Counted from the stretch's first letter, positions 7,013-14,576 are shown. The stretch: DNA of 17,462 nt from UBA6136 sp964386975 (GCA_964386975.1 CAYLUS010000039.1:1-17462); one strand, 5' to 3'. Made by a program: numbers and translations. The notes: generated by a model from the letters alone, not told the origin.

Positions 7013-8233
7013 TCAAACAACAGGATCGAGCAATAAAAGGCTCTGAAGATCAAAACGGTCGCCCTCTTTCGCCGTGTGACAGGTGAACTGGCTACCCAGC
7101 CGTGCCATCACTGCCTCCGCCTCCACCTGTTTGCGGTCAATGTCCCGATCCTCATGTTCGGGATCATGATGGAAGAGGAACAATTGTTTGACCTTGGAAA
7201 GCTCAGCCAGTTGCACCACCTGCCCAATGCTTGAATGACCCCAGGATTCACGCCTCGGGTATTCATCATCGAAATAGGAACAATCATGGATAAGCACATC
7301 CACTTCATGGAGAAATGCAGTGAGCACCTCCATGTAGGGATCGGTGGCGTCTCGTGCACCGAGTTCATTGTCCGTGATATACGCGACGGAGCGACCCTTG
7401 AAGTCCACCCGGTAACCCAGACAGGTCCCCGGATGATCGAGCTGCAGGGCCGAAACGGCAATGCCATCGAGTAGGTAGCGTCCTGGCATCAGGTCCTCAT
7501 ACGTCACATCCGCTCTGAAGCAGTCTGTTCCGATAGGAAAGTAAACGCCATTCATCTGGCCATCCAGAATGGCCTTGAAAGAGAGATCCCCCTGCGGAGG
7601 GCCCATCAGGTGGATCTGGCTTTCCGGATTGTAGAAAGGCATGAAAAAGGGCAGGCAGTTCAGGTGATCCCAATGCGGATGCGTAATGAGTATCCGCCCT
7701 TTGAACTCACCGCCCGCATGGCGACCCAGATGGTTTGAAAAATTTCTAAGACCGGTTCCTGCATCAAACACAAATTGACGATCAAGACCAAAACGAAGCC
7801 CGAGTGATGAGGTACTGCCGCCGTACTTGAGCGTCTGCAGCCCACTAACCGGCAAGGTGCCCCGCGCTCCCCAGAACTGAATTTCAAAGCGACGGCAGAG
7901 CGCTTCGCCTTCAGCGGTAGCCGCTATTACGTCGCTCCGGATCAGGACCTCATCGGCCCCCTGTCGAAATGCACGTTCGCGTAGGCCCGGTGTAGTCTCG
8001 CTGACCAGAAAGAAGACCGGGATCTCCCCGCCTTTGGCTGACTCGACCAGCTGCGTTAAGCCCGCCCGCTCTTCCTCCCAGAACGATTGATCAATAAGGA
8101 TCGATCGGGCATCAGCCGGTGCCCTGCCGGTTTCCGGGAGGGTAGTAACCAGGGTCGCACCCACGCCATGTGCCTTCCAACCGTCCTGAATGACGGCAAA
8201 CCAATCCTTGTCTTGAGTCAGTACGTATCGCAT
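7013..8233 (-). CDS. pseudo-receiver / metallo-beta-lactamase-fold hydrolase
   Basis: The protein has 406 residues from ATG 8233; the longer TTG start adds one residue. Residues 1-115 resemble a degenerate response-regulator receiver: ILIDQSF with Asp48 near the phospho-acceptor position, FFLVSETTPGLRERAFRQGADEVL, and Arg99 where the family usually has Lys. Residues 118-400 are an MBL-fold hydrolase: FWGARGTLPVSG, KYGGSTSS, FDAGTGLR and the metal motif THPHWDH with His185, His187, Asp189 and His190. Later motifs are LDHPGTCLGYRV, YITDNE, LIHDCSY, WGHSS and FHHDPEHED. This MBL subgroup includes phosphodiesterase-like enzymes; the substrate is unproven. Standing 54 bases after the cyclase gene, it is a candidate cyclic-nucleotide phosphodiesterase, which is inference from position. 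The RBS is weak. Confidence 0.82.
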   Translation of the reverse strand: MRYVLTQDKDWFAVIQDGWKAHGVGATLVTTLPETGRAPADARSILIDQSFWEEERAGLTQLVESAKGGEIPVFFLVSETTPGLRERAFRQGADEVLIRSDVIAATAEGEALCRRFEIQFWGARGTLPVSGLQTLKYGGSTSSLGLRFGLDRQFVFDAGTGLRNFSNHLGRHAGGEFKGRILITHPHWDHLNCLPFFMPFYNPESQIHLMGPPQGDLSFKAILDGQMNGVYFPIGTDCFRADVTYEDLMPGRYLLDGIAVSALQLDHPGTCLGYRVDFKGRSVAYITDNELGARDATDPYMEVLTAFLHEVDVLIHDCSYFDDEYPRRESWGHSSIGQVVQLAELSKVKQLFLFHHDPEHEDRDIDRKQVEAEAVMARLGSQFTCHTAKEGDRFDLQSLLLLDPVV

Positions 8234-8287
8234 CAATCTGTCAGAAAATCCAAATAAAGAGGGAGGGATGGGAGGATCGGTAATGCA

Positions 8288-9349
8288 CTAGTGCCGCTCT
8301 GGAAGCCCGCATGTGCCATCGGCCAGTCGCACGATACCGTCAAAATCCATGAAATCGTTGACCTCCGGGAGATCCAGGGTATGCACCATTTGCGCTTCCA
8401 ACTGCCCCTTGAGCTTGAATTCACCCGCGGTAACGAATGGCCAGGGCTTCAGGGCAGATGACTTGACCGTTTCGCTAAGCGCCAGCCCCCGGCCAATGAC
8501 CCGGGTCAGACCTTCAAGGCGCGCAGCCAAGTTAACGGTATCCCCCAACACCGTGTAATCCATTTTGGTTGAAGACCCAATGTTACCCTGAATCACTGTG
8601 CCACGGCTGATGCCGAGCCCGCAGTAGAGGAATCCTTGCAGTCGGCACTCACCCGCCACATTTCGAAGCGACTTGAGCGTATTGAGGATCTCAAGTGAGG
8701 CCGCAATCGCCTGATCGGCGGCATCGGCTTCAAAATGCGCGACGATACAGTCACCAATGTACTTGGTGACCTCTCCGCCATGCTTGACGATGGCTGCAGA
8801 CCCGAGATCCAGAAACAGGTTGACGAGAGCGGTGACCTCTTCGACGGGATACAGGGTCGAGAGATGAGAGAAAGCCACGATATCGCCGAACAGGACCACC
8901 GAGTCTTTCTTGCGCACGGGCACCGTCAGCGGATTGATGCCTTCGGTCAGGAAATTGAGGACGACCGGTTGCGTATACCGTTCGATGATGCGGTGCGATT
9001 CGGTAATGTTCTCGAGCATGATGCGGATAGCCTGAATCAACAGGTCTCCGGTGGCATCCAGTCGGACGGTCTTCATCGACCACTGACCGAACAGGCGCCC
9101 CTCGACTTCAGGCTCACTCTTGAGTATCAAGACATCCTGGTGCCGGGGATCCTTACGGATGCGCTCAAAGGCTTCGTTCACCCGGTGTGGCTCCCCCTCG
9201 AGAATCTGGAAGAAAAATTCCTGAGCGGTCAGGAGGATGCCGGTGACCCCGTCGCGGGCATTGTTATGAATCGATTTTTCGCTGATGGATTCGATTTCCT
9301 CAGCAAGCAGCGGCCGCGATGCGGAGCTGATATACATGATGCGCTTCAT
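8288..9349 (-). CDS. BLUF-domain photoactivated adenylyl cyclase (bPAC-type)
   Basis: This 353-residue protein aligns, from memory, almost end to end with Beggiatoa bPAC (350 residues). Residues 1-97 form a BLUF flavin photosensor with Tyr6, Asn30 and Gln48 (FFFQILEGE) and the Trp90/Met92 strand (GQWSMKTVRL). A linker helix covers about 98-145, with SHRIIERY and GINPLTV as in bPAC. A class III cyclase domain follows: metal Asp156 (FGDIVAFS) and Asp200 (IGDC), purine-selecting Lys196, Asp264 and Thr266 (EVTKYIGD and KMDYTVLGD), and Asn273/Arg277. The Lys-Asp-Thr set is the one that makes bPAC ATP-specific, so cAMP is the expected product on blue-light excitation. GAGGG lies about eight bases before ATG 9349. 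The partner genes on both sides are cyclic-nucleotide related. Confidence 0.94.
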   Translation of the reverse strand: MKRIMYISSASRPLLAEEIESISEKSIHNNARDGVTGILLTAQEFFFQILEGEPHRVNEAFERIRKDPRHQDVLILKSEPEVEGRLFGQWSMKTVRLDATGDLLIQAIRIMLENITESHRIIERYTQPVVLNFLTEGINPLTVPVRKKDSVVLFGDIVAFSHLSTLYPVEEVTALVNLFLDLGSAAIVKHGGEVTKYIGDCIVAHFEADAADQAIAASLEILNTLKSLRNVAGECRLQGFLYCGLGISRGTVIQGNIGSSTKMDYTVLGDTVNLAARLEGLTRVIGRGLALSETVKSSALKPWPFVTAGEFKLKGQLEAQMVHTLDLPEVNDFMDFDGIVRLADGTCGLPERH

Positions 9350-9364
9350 AATGATCCCTCAGTT

Positions 9365-9388
9365 GCCGGTTTCAAGCCGGTTCTTGTT
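9365..9388. promoter_or_regulatory. tandem GCCGGTT half-sites and shared 12-mer upstream of the cyclase gene
   Basis: GCCGGTT occurs at 9365-9371 and again at 9376-9382, one helical turn (11 bases) apart. The second copy runs into CCGGTTCTTGTT (9377-9388), which recurs exactly at 12222-12233 just upstream of the 905-residue gene. It lies between 16 and 39 bases before the cyclase ATG in the 144-base gap. It could be an operator or a leader-RNA element; no regulator is identified. Confidence 0.4.
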
Positions 9389-9493
9389 ATTAAGCGACCT
9401 GAGCCGCTACCGGAGCTGAGGGCGATGACGCCCTATCAAGTGCAATTGGCTGGCGTGAGCGCGTGTCTTTAGACCCGTGTCATTTCGAGCAGT

Positions 9494-12211
9494 TTACTCC
9501 CCCTTAACCGGAGACCGCTTTCTTGCACCAGAGTTCCGACTCGCGGCCTGCTCGCGAATGGCTTTGGCCAGGGCGCTGGACCCGATCGAGAGCGCCTCGA
9601 AGTCTTCCCGCGCAAACACGGAGAGCTCGCAAGGGCCAAGGCAGCGGACCGTGGCCGTCCGCTTGGAGTTTTTCAAGAGCGCCACCTCTCCGAAGAAATC
9701 ACCGGGACTCAAGGTCCCAACGGTCTTGCCGCTGCGGATGACCTCGAGTTCACCCGAGCGGACGACATAGGCGGTATCGCCCGTTTCCCCCTGACGAATG
9801 ACCTCATCGCCCGCCTCAAAGTGCTGAACCTGCAAGCGACTGGAAAGTTCGGGCGCAAGCACGGCGATATCTGCCCGGAAAGGCACGTCGAGGGTCCAGT
9901 CAATCAGAATGCGAAGATTCCGCTCAAGACCTGGCATCGTCAGAAGATTGCTCATGCGCGAGAGGAACCAGGCAGGTAGCCCCGTGAGGGTTACGGCTAG
10001 CACCCGGGCGATCGACTGACGGCCCATATTGAAGGAAATCACCAGCCGCTGCTTGAAGCTGAAGGCCTGACGGTCAAAATCCTGTGAGGCAGCCCAGGCA
10101 TTTTGCCCGGCCATACGTCCAAGATCCATCCAGTCCGAGGTGGTGAGATAACGGCGGCGCTGACCTTCGCGATCAACCAGGGATGATGGGGCCGAGGCAG
10201 CAAAGATGTGTTCATAGTCCAGAACCTTGAGCGTCGAATCCGTTGGAAGCGGCCAGATACGAACGTCCTCATCGATCCGGATACTCGGCATCATGAAGCA
10301 GCTATTGACCACATAACCGACCGGAATTCGCTCCCCATCTTCAAGCACCACGCTGTCCTGCGTGATGGCCTTGACGACCTGATCCTTGCAAATGGTGACG
10401 CCTGCCTTTTCAAGGGAGGCCTCGATCTTGGGCCGGATATCCGCTTCAAAGTCGCTGAAGGGAACGCGTGTATCTTCAAAAAGATAAACCCGCCAGCCAT
10501 GGCGCGTCAGAACCGGATAGGAGGTAGCAGCGACATTCAGCATCGCCGCAATCTCTTCAGCGGTACCACAGGCCCTTTGCCCCGAGCCGATCACCGCAAA
10601 AGACAACAGGCGATCGAGCTCCTTGGTTGAATCCTCAAGCTCGGCCTGTTCCACCCGATTCATGATCTGCTTACGGATATGCAAGGCATCGCCGACCGCG
10701 TTAATCGGACTGGCATGCGCCATGAGCCCCGGGTAGCGATTGAGGTTCGGAATCAGGAACTGGGCAAGCACCAACTCATCGTAACCAAGGGTTCGCTCGG
10801 TGCCTTCGGGCGTCTTGAAACTAACCACCCGTTGCTGGCTATCAATGGCATGCACCTCACCCAACAGAACCCGGGTCTGCGAGAGGATGCGACGAATCGG
10901 ATTGACCGCATTGCCAGGCTGCATGGTGCCGCCGATCACTTCGGGCAGCAAGGGATAGAAAAGGACATTTGGCTGATCGGTGACCAGGGTCAATTCCACA
11001 TGGCTGTAGGTCCCGATCAGGCGTTCAATTTTGATGGCCGCGTGAATCCCGGCCACCGTTCCGCCGAGGATGACGATCCGCGCTTTCTTGTCTTTGGCTT
11101 CTGGCATGGCAAACCGCCCGGCTCCATTAAAGAGAAAGGAAAACATGACCCCGTAGAACAGGGCGTGGGACATCCAGCTCTCTGGCAGGACGGCCGCAAA
11201 CATCAAAAAGGCACCCAGCAGGAAAAGGGCCAGAGGGCGCAGCAAAATACCGGCCATCATCAGAATGCCAGCCGTGAACTCCACCAGCGTCATGACCAGG
11301 GTTGTCACCTCAAGGGGAAGACCAAAGAAGCTGATGTGATGAAGGGTCAGGATGGCGATGGTGAGGTTCGGCTGCATGACCTTGAAGGCCACCGCCAGAT
11401 AGAAAATGTTGATCCCGGTCAGGATCCGCATGATGGCCTGGGCCCTGGATCGGGGGACCTCGCTCAGCGACTTCTGCATCTCCAGAAATTCAGGGTGGGT
11501 CGGAAATGGCAGGTAATAGCTGCCGGCCCCCTGAAACAAAAGATACAGCCCGACACCAACCAGCGCTCCGCCGTAGGCATAGATGGCCGACTGAAACAGG
11601 AGCGCACCCAGAAAAGTCAGAAACAGCAATATCGCCGCACAGAGACGGACATAAATACCAAGCAGGAAGGCAATGCCAAGCCCGAACTCCAGCCATCGCA
11701 GCCAGAGCATCTTCGGGAAGGTCATCGACAGTTCAAGATCCGGCGCGAACAGCGTCGGCGATGTCATTGGCTCGATACTGGCGCGAGGCTCCAGACCAAA
11801 AGACGAGGAAATCAGAAGCCAGGCCAGACAGAAGCGGATGATCGGCGCGACCAGATAGCCGTAGGAGGAAAGTCGCGCCTGAAGATCGGGAAACAACTCC
11901 CGGGCGCCGGTAAACCCGAGCCAGATCCAGCCCGCGGTGAAGAAGGAAAATCCAAACAGCAAGACACCGTTGATCCAGCCGATTTCCCGCCACAAGGCCG
12001 GGTTGGGTTTTTCACTCCACTCAAGGATTTGACCATCGCTCAGGATCCAGCGCTCATGCGCAAGGGCATCCAGAGGCAAGAGGCAGGACACCAGCATCCC
12101 GATCAGAGAGAGGACCGGCGGCAGCAAGACGAACCGAAGGCCCTTTTCCATCCAAACGGGCAAACCGGCCCGATCGACAGGGGAAGCGCTACCGGGGAAG
12201 AGGACGTGCAT
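9494..12211 (-). CDS. membrane DoxX-like / NDH-2-like protein with C-terminal cyclic-nucleotide-binding domain
   Basis: This is a 905-residue three-part protein. Residues 24-50 are a signal or first helix, followed by AHERW (51-55). Residues 80-365 hold about eight hydrophobic helices resembling DoxX-type membrane proteins. Residues 377-720 resemble type II NADH dehydrogenase: RIVILGG, ELTLVTDQPNVLFYPLLPEV, NPIRRIL and YDELVLA. Residues 725-780 are the membrane-associating tail (LTGLPAWFLSRM, then LRILIDWTLD). Residues 785-880 are a cNMP-binding domain whose phosphate cassette GDFFGEVALL...KRTATV has Gly841, Glu842 and Arg851 intact. The first FAD glycine motif reads GGTVAG, the NADH motif GSGQRA, and the second FAD motif (GD in the family) reads ASAPS. 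Redox activity is therefore doubtful, while nucleotide sensing looks intact. ATG 12211 lacks a good RBS; Met21 (12151) is an alternative. Confidence 0.85.
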   Translation of the reverse strand: MHVLFPGSASPVDRAGLPVWMEKGLRFVLLPPVLSLIGMLVSCLLPLDALAHERWILSDGQILEWSEKPNPALWREIGWINGVLLFGFSFFTAGWIWLGFTGARELFPDLQARLSSYGYLVAPIIRFCLAWLLISSSFGLEPRASIEPMTSPTLFAPDLELSMTFPKMLWLRWLEFGLGIAFLLGIYVRLCAAILLFLTFLGALLFQSAIYAYGGALVGVGLYLLFQGAGSYYLPFPTHPEFLEMQKSLSEVPRSRAQAIMRILTGINIFYLAVAFKVMQPNLTIAILTLHHISFFGLPLEVTTLVMTLVEFTAGILMMAGILLRPLALFLLGAFLMFAAVLPESWMSHALFYGVMFSFLFNGAGRFAMPEAKDKKARIVILGGTVAGIHAAIKIERLIGTYSHVELTLVTDQPNVLFYPLLPEVIGGTMQPGNAVNPIRRILSQTRVLLGEVHAIDSQQRVVSFKTPEGTERTLGYDELVLAQFLIPNLNRYPGLMAHASPINAVGDALHIRKQIMNRVEQAELEDSTKELDRLLSFAVIGSGQRACGTAEEIAAMLNVAATSYPVLTRHGWRVYLFEDTRVPFSDFEADIRPKIEASLEKAGVTICKDQVVKAITQDSVVLEDGERIPVGYVVNSCFMMPSIRIDEDVRIWPLPTDSTLKVLDYEHIFAASAPSSLVDREGQRRRYLTTSDWMDLGRMAGQNAWAASQDFDRQAFSFKQRLVISFNMGRQSIARVLAVTLTGLPAWFLSRMSNLLTMPGLERNLRILIDWTLDVPFRADIAVLAPELSSRLQVQHFEAGDEVIRQGETGDTAYVVRSGELEVIRSGKTVGTLSPGDFFGEVALLKNSKRTATVRCLGPCELSVFAREDFEALSIGSSALAKAIREQAASRNSGARKRSPVKGE

Positions 12212-12221
12212 GCGAAATCAT

Positions 12222-12284
12222 CCGGTTCTTGTTGTTGTTTATTGGACGATGCGGGCCAATCAATATCCTCATTATTATGATTGG
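12222..12284 (-). promoter_or_regulatory. operator-like half-sites and leader element before the 905-residue gene
   Basis: ATTGG (12241-12245) and CCAATCA (12256-12262) face each other across ten bases, and TGATTGG (12278-12284) is the exact inverse of CCAATCA. A CATAAT hexamer on the minus strand (12279 to 12274) could be a -10 box, but no good -35 lies 16-18 bases upstream, so an activator may be needed. The 12-mer CCGGTTCTTGTT (12222-12233) is shared with the cyclase leader. Confidence 0.35.
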
Positions 12285-12339
12285 AATTACGCGTGAGCGG
12301 TATCCCCCCGGTGGTGTTAGTCCCGTGCTCCAGAGGAGG

Positions 12340-12927
12340 TCAGCCGAGCCCTTCCATTGATGCAGGCGCATTGGCCTCCTCGACTGGGCTCAGATCAATG
12401 GCGGATTGTTTGGCCTGTCCCCTGTTGGCAGGACGCCGGTGTACTGCCGCGATCCGGCGGCCCATTTTGATGACGGTCCGCTGCCAGAGAAAACTGCCCT
12501 GGGCTTTCTGCCGGTTGCTGAACACCCCATACAGCCAGAGGGCATCGAGTCGCACCATCAGTTCGTCGTACTTCATCACCAGACAGAGATACTGGCCGAT
12601 CTGAGGCGATGCGATGCGAACCATCCGTGTCCGGGCGTCCGGATAGCTGGGCAGTTCAGTGATGCCATGGTCCTCCATGAGTTTTCCAAGGCGTGAATAC
12701 TCCCGGTCCATCAAGCCGAGGCAATCGCTCATCAGTCGGCTGACTTCAGACTCCATTTGAAAGACCGTCTCTGGTGTGCCGATGATCTGCTGAATCACAT
12801 CGAGCGAATAGAGGCTCGATTCGACACGCTGAAATTGCCGTTCAATGATCCGGCGTGCACTTTCGGTGCGCATCAGCACCGTCTTCTCAAGGACTGCACG
12901 GCTGTAAGGTCGTTTGCTCTCACTCAT
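12340..12927 (-). CDS. AcaB/DUF1845-like conjugative-element protein
   Basis: This 195-residue protein is largely helical. It begins MSESKRPYSRAV, and its core (VRIASPQIGQYLCLVMKYD, then LDALWLYGVFSNRQ and IKMGRRIAAVHRRP) resembles, by pattern only, the DUF1845/AcaB family found in integrating conjugative elements and IncC-like plasmids, where AcaB helps activate transfer genes. I am not certain of this assignment. ATG 12927 has GAGGAG about 11 bases upstream, slightly far. It lies 128 bases upstream of the 905-residue gene in the same direction, so readthrough is possible. Its other side is a 460-base gap to the divergent AAA ATPase. Confidence 0.45.
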   Translation of the reverse strand: MSESKRPYSRAVLEKTVLMRTESARRIIERQFQRVESSLYSLDVIQQIIGTPETVFQMESEVSRLMSDCLGLMDREYSRLGKLMEDHGITELPSYPDARTRMVRIASPQIGQYLCLVMKYDELMVRLDALWLYGVFSNRQKAQGSFLWQRTVIKMGRRIAAVHRRPANRGQAKQSAIDLSPVEEANAPASMEGLG

Positions 12928-13387
12928 GGCGGTTGGCTCTCCTCATTCAATGTCCTGAACCAGCCTATGGGTATCCCCGCCTTGTGAAGCATCTGAAGCT
13001 CCTCACTTTGGCAATCTTCCACGGCCAAGCTTGGAGGCGAGGGGCTTCACAATCAAGTCTGCCTGATGAGGACCTGTGGATCGCCTAAAGCGCCTCGAAA
13101 CAGCGATCGACCAACCGCCTCATCGTGAATGACACAGTGGCGTCCATGACTTGGCACGCCCTGCCCGCCCCTGCCGTACTGGCAGGCGTTCCATCAACGG
13201 ATGGCGAGAACGGAACCGTTTTCGAACCGGCTGCGTCAATGCCGGTCACCGGGATCTAGGGTCCGTGGTTGACGTCTCCATGAAGAGCCAACCGCTTTGA
13301 CTTGTGTATCCCCACCCCCTTCGGGACCCGATTTCCCGCGGGGGATCTGGGCCTCAAGGGTTTATCCCCCCTTTTAAGGAGCAATAC
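12928..13387. other. 460-base divergent intergenic region
   Basis: The region separates the minus-strand AcaB-like gene from the plus-strand AAA ATPase and should hold both promoters. I see a small inverted repeat, CCTGCC (13170-13175) and GGCAGG (13181-13186), and the hairpin at 13340-13375. TTGACG at 13269 has no matching -10. No gene, RNA or recombination site is convincing. Confidence 0.4.
13340..13375 (+). terminator. hairpin plus T-tract in the leader of the AAA ATPase gene
   Basis: GGGGGAT (13340-13346) pairs with ATCCCCC (13364-13370) across a 17-base loop. TTTT follows at 13372-13375 and the ribosome site AAGGAG starts directly after it. Being upstream of a gene on the same strand, it looks more like an attenuator or insulator than an end-of-operon terminator. 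Confidence 0.5.
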
Positions 13388-14335
13388 ATGACCCACCACT
13401 ATGCAATTTCCGAGACCTTCGGAATCGAAGCCCCCGGGCATCTCACCATTGAAGGCCTTGGCGATGGAACGCATCCCCGGATTCCGCCGATCAAAGACTA
13501 TGTTTTTCGGCGCGAAGCCTTGCGGGATGTTCTGGCATTTCTTGAATGTCCAGAAGGCGATGGCCTTTTTGTCACAGGACCTACGGGGTCTGGAAAGACA
13601 TCCCTTTTGGTTCAGGTCGCGGCACGGCTGAAATGGCCGATGCATGCCGTGACCTGCCATGGTCACATGGAATTGAGTGATCTCATTGGCCAGTTCACGC
13701 TGGTGAATGGCGAGATGGCATTTGTGCATGGCCCCCTGGTTCAGGCCATGCGTGACGGTCACATTCTGCTGTTGAACGAGACCGACTTGATGAACCCCAG
13801 TGAACTTGCAGGACTTAATGATTGCCTTGAGGGGCAATCACTGGTCATTGCCCAGAACGGGGGTGAAATCATTGCACCGCATCCTCGCTTCCGATTGGTC
13901 GCAACCGGCAATAGCCGGGGCGCCGGAGATCAAAGCGGACTTTATCAAGGCGTCCTTCGACAGAACCTCGCCTGGATGGACCGGTTTCGTCTTCTTGAAA
14001 TCGACTATCCCGAAAAAGCGATTGAAATGGCATTACTGGAACGGCTGGTTCCAGCGATTCCCTTACCCATTCGGGAAAAGATGATTCGCGTGGCTGGCGA
14101 GATCCGGACGCTGTTTGCCGGTGGCCTTGATGGGACCGGCATCCTCAGCGTCACGCTCTCGACCCGGGGCTTGATCCGCTGGGCGCACCTGACGGTGGCC
14201 TTTAGCGGCGCACCCAATGCTCTGGCCTACGCACTGGATCGGGCACTGACCCTTCGGGCCGAACCCGAGCAACGGATCGCCATCCACCGGATCGCGGCCG
14301 ATGTCTTTGGTCTGGACTGGGATTCCTTGCCATGA
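13388..14335 (+). CDS. MoxR/CobS-type AAA+ ATPase
   Basis: This 315-residue single-domain AAA+ (AAA_5) ATPase has Walker A GPTGSGKT (64-71), a Walker B-like strand HILLLNETDL (125-134) with Asn-Glu where Asp-Glu is usual, sensor 1 RLVATGNSRG (170-178), and arginine candidates Arg191 and Arg199. ATG 13388 has a perfect AAGGAG six bases upstream, which rules out a longer frame from 13304. Relatives are CobS (cobaltochelatase), CbbQ/NorQ and the ATPases encoded next to DUF3150 and CobT-like VWA proteins in conjugative elements and phages. With those two genes following and no cobalamin genes in view, a MoxR-VWA chaperone-type complex of unknown target is the best reading. Confidence 0.88.
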   Translation: MTHHYAISETFGIEAPGHLTIEGLGDGTHPRIPPIKDYVFRREALRDVLAFLECPEGDGLFVTGPTGSGKTSLLVQVAARLKWPMHAVTCHGHMELSDLIGQFTLVNGEMAFVHGPLVQAMRDGHILLLNETDLMNPSELAGLNDCLEGQSLVIAQNGGEIIAPHPRFRLVATGNSRGAGDQSGLYQGVLRQNLAWMDRFRLLEIDYPEKAIEMALLERLVPAIPLPIREKMIRVAGEIRTLFAGGLDGTGILSVTLSTRGLIRWAHLTVAFSGAPNALAYALDRALTLRAEPEQRIAIHRIAADVFGLDWDSLP

Positions 14336-14489
14336 AACGCACGGCACCTTGCTTGTGAGGCCTCGGCCTTGGCAAGGAGACCTGCTTCCCAGAGCCGCTT
14401 TCATCACCAGAGATGAGAGATCGGATCTGGAAACAACGATAACCGTCATGCACGTTGAAGGCGCCTCCTGGGCATCCTTCTTTGCGTGA
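14301..14489 (+). CDS. possible small protein overlapping the AAA ATPase end
   Basis: A 62-codon frame from ATG 14301 overlaps the last 35 bases of the ATPase gene and fills most of the gap before DUF3150. Its second half (RSDLETTITVMHVEGASWASFFA) has a protein-like composition. There is no convincing ribosome site and no family. Coupling to the ATPase stop is conceivable. It may be chance coding potential in a spacer. Confidence 0.2.
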   Translation: MSLVWTGIPCHETHGTLLVRPRPWQGDLLPRAAFITRDERSDLETTITVMHVEGASWASFFA

Positions 14490-14505
14490 AGACGGTTTTC
14501 TTTAA

Positions 14506-14565
14506 CCCCCAAGGGGCGCTCATGGCCCCTTGGGGGCGGACATGACGCTCCTTTTTTTTATTTTT
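14506..14565 (+). terminator. 12-bp perfect hairpin and T-tract before the DUF3150 gene
   Basis: CCCCCAAGGGGC (14506-14517) and GCCCCTTGGGGG (14525-14536) form a perfect stem with a seven-base loop. T-runs at 14552-14559 and 14561-14565 follow after about 15 bases, too far for a textbook terminator, and AGGAG comes next. It could end ATPase transcripts or attenuate DUF3150. Confidence 0.55.
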
Positions 14566-14576
14566 AGGAGTAACTC

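Noticed and set aside
8735..9472. Plus-strand 245-codon frame antisense to the BLUF cyclase
   Set aside because: The minus strand encodes a residue-for-residue bPAC homologue; the antisense frame has no recognisable features or RBS.
10679..12280. Long plus-strand open frame of 533 codons antisense to the 905-residue gene
   Set aside because: Composition is dominated by Gln, His, Arg and Gly with no domain, and the opposite strand has clear membrane, NDH-2 and cNMP domains. It is a high-GC shadow frame.
13388..14335. CbbQ/NorQ-specific activase
   Set aside because: No Rubisco or nitric oxide reductase genes are nearby; only the general MoxR/CobS class is supported.
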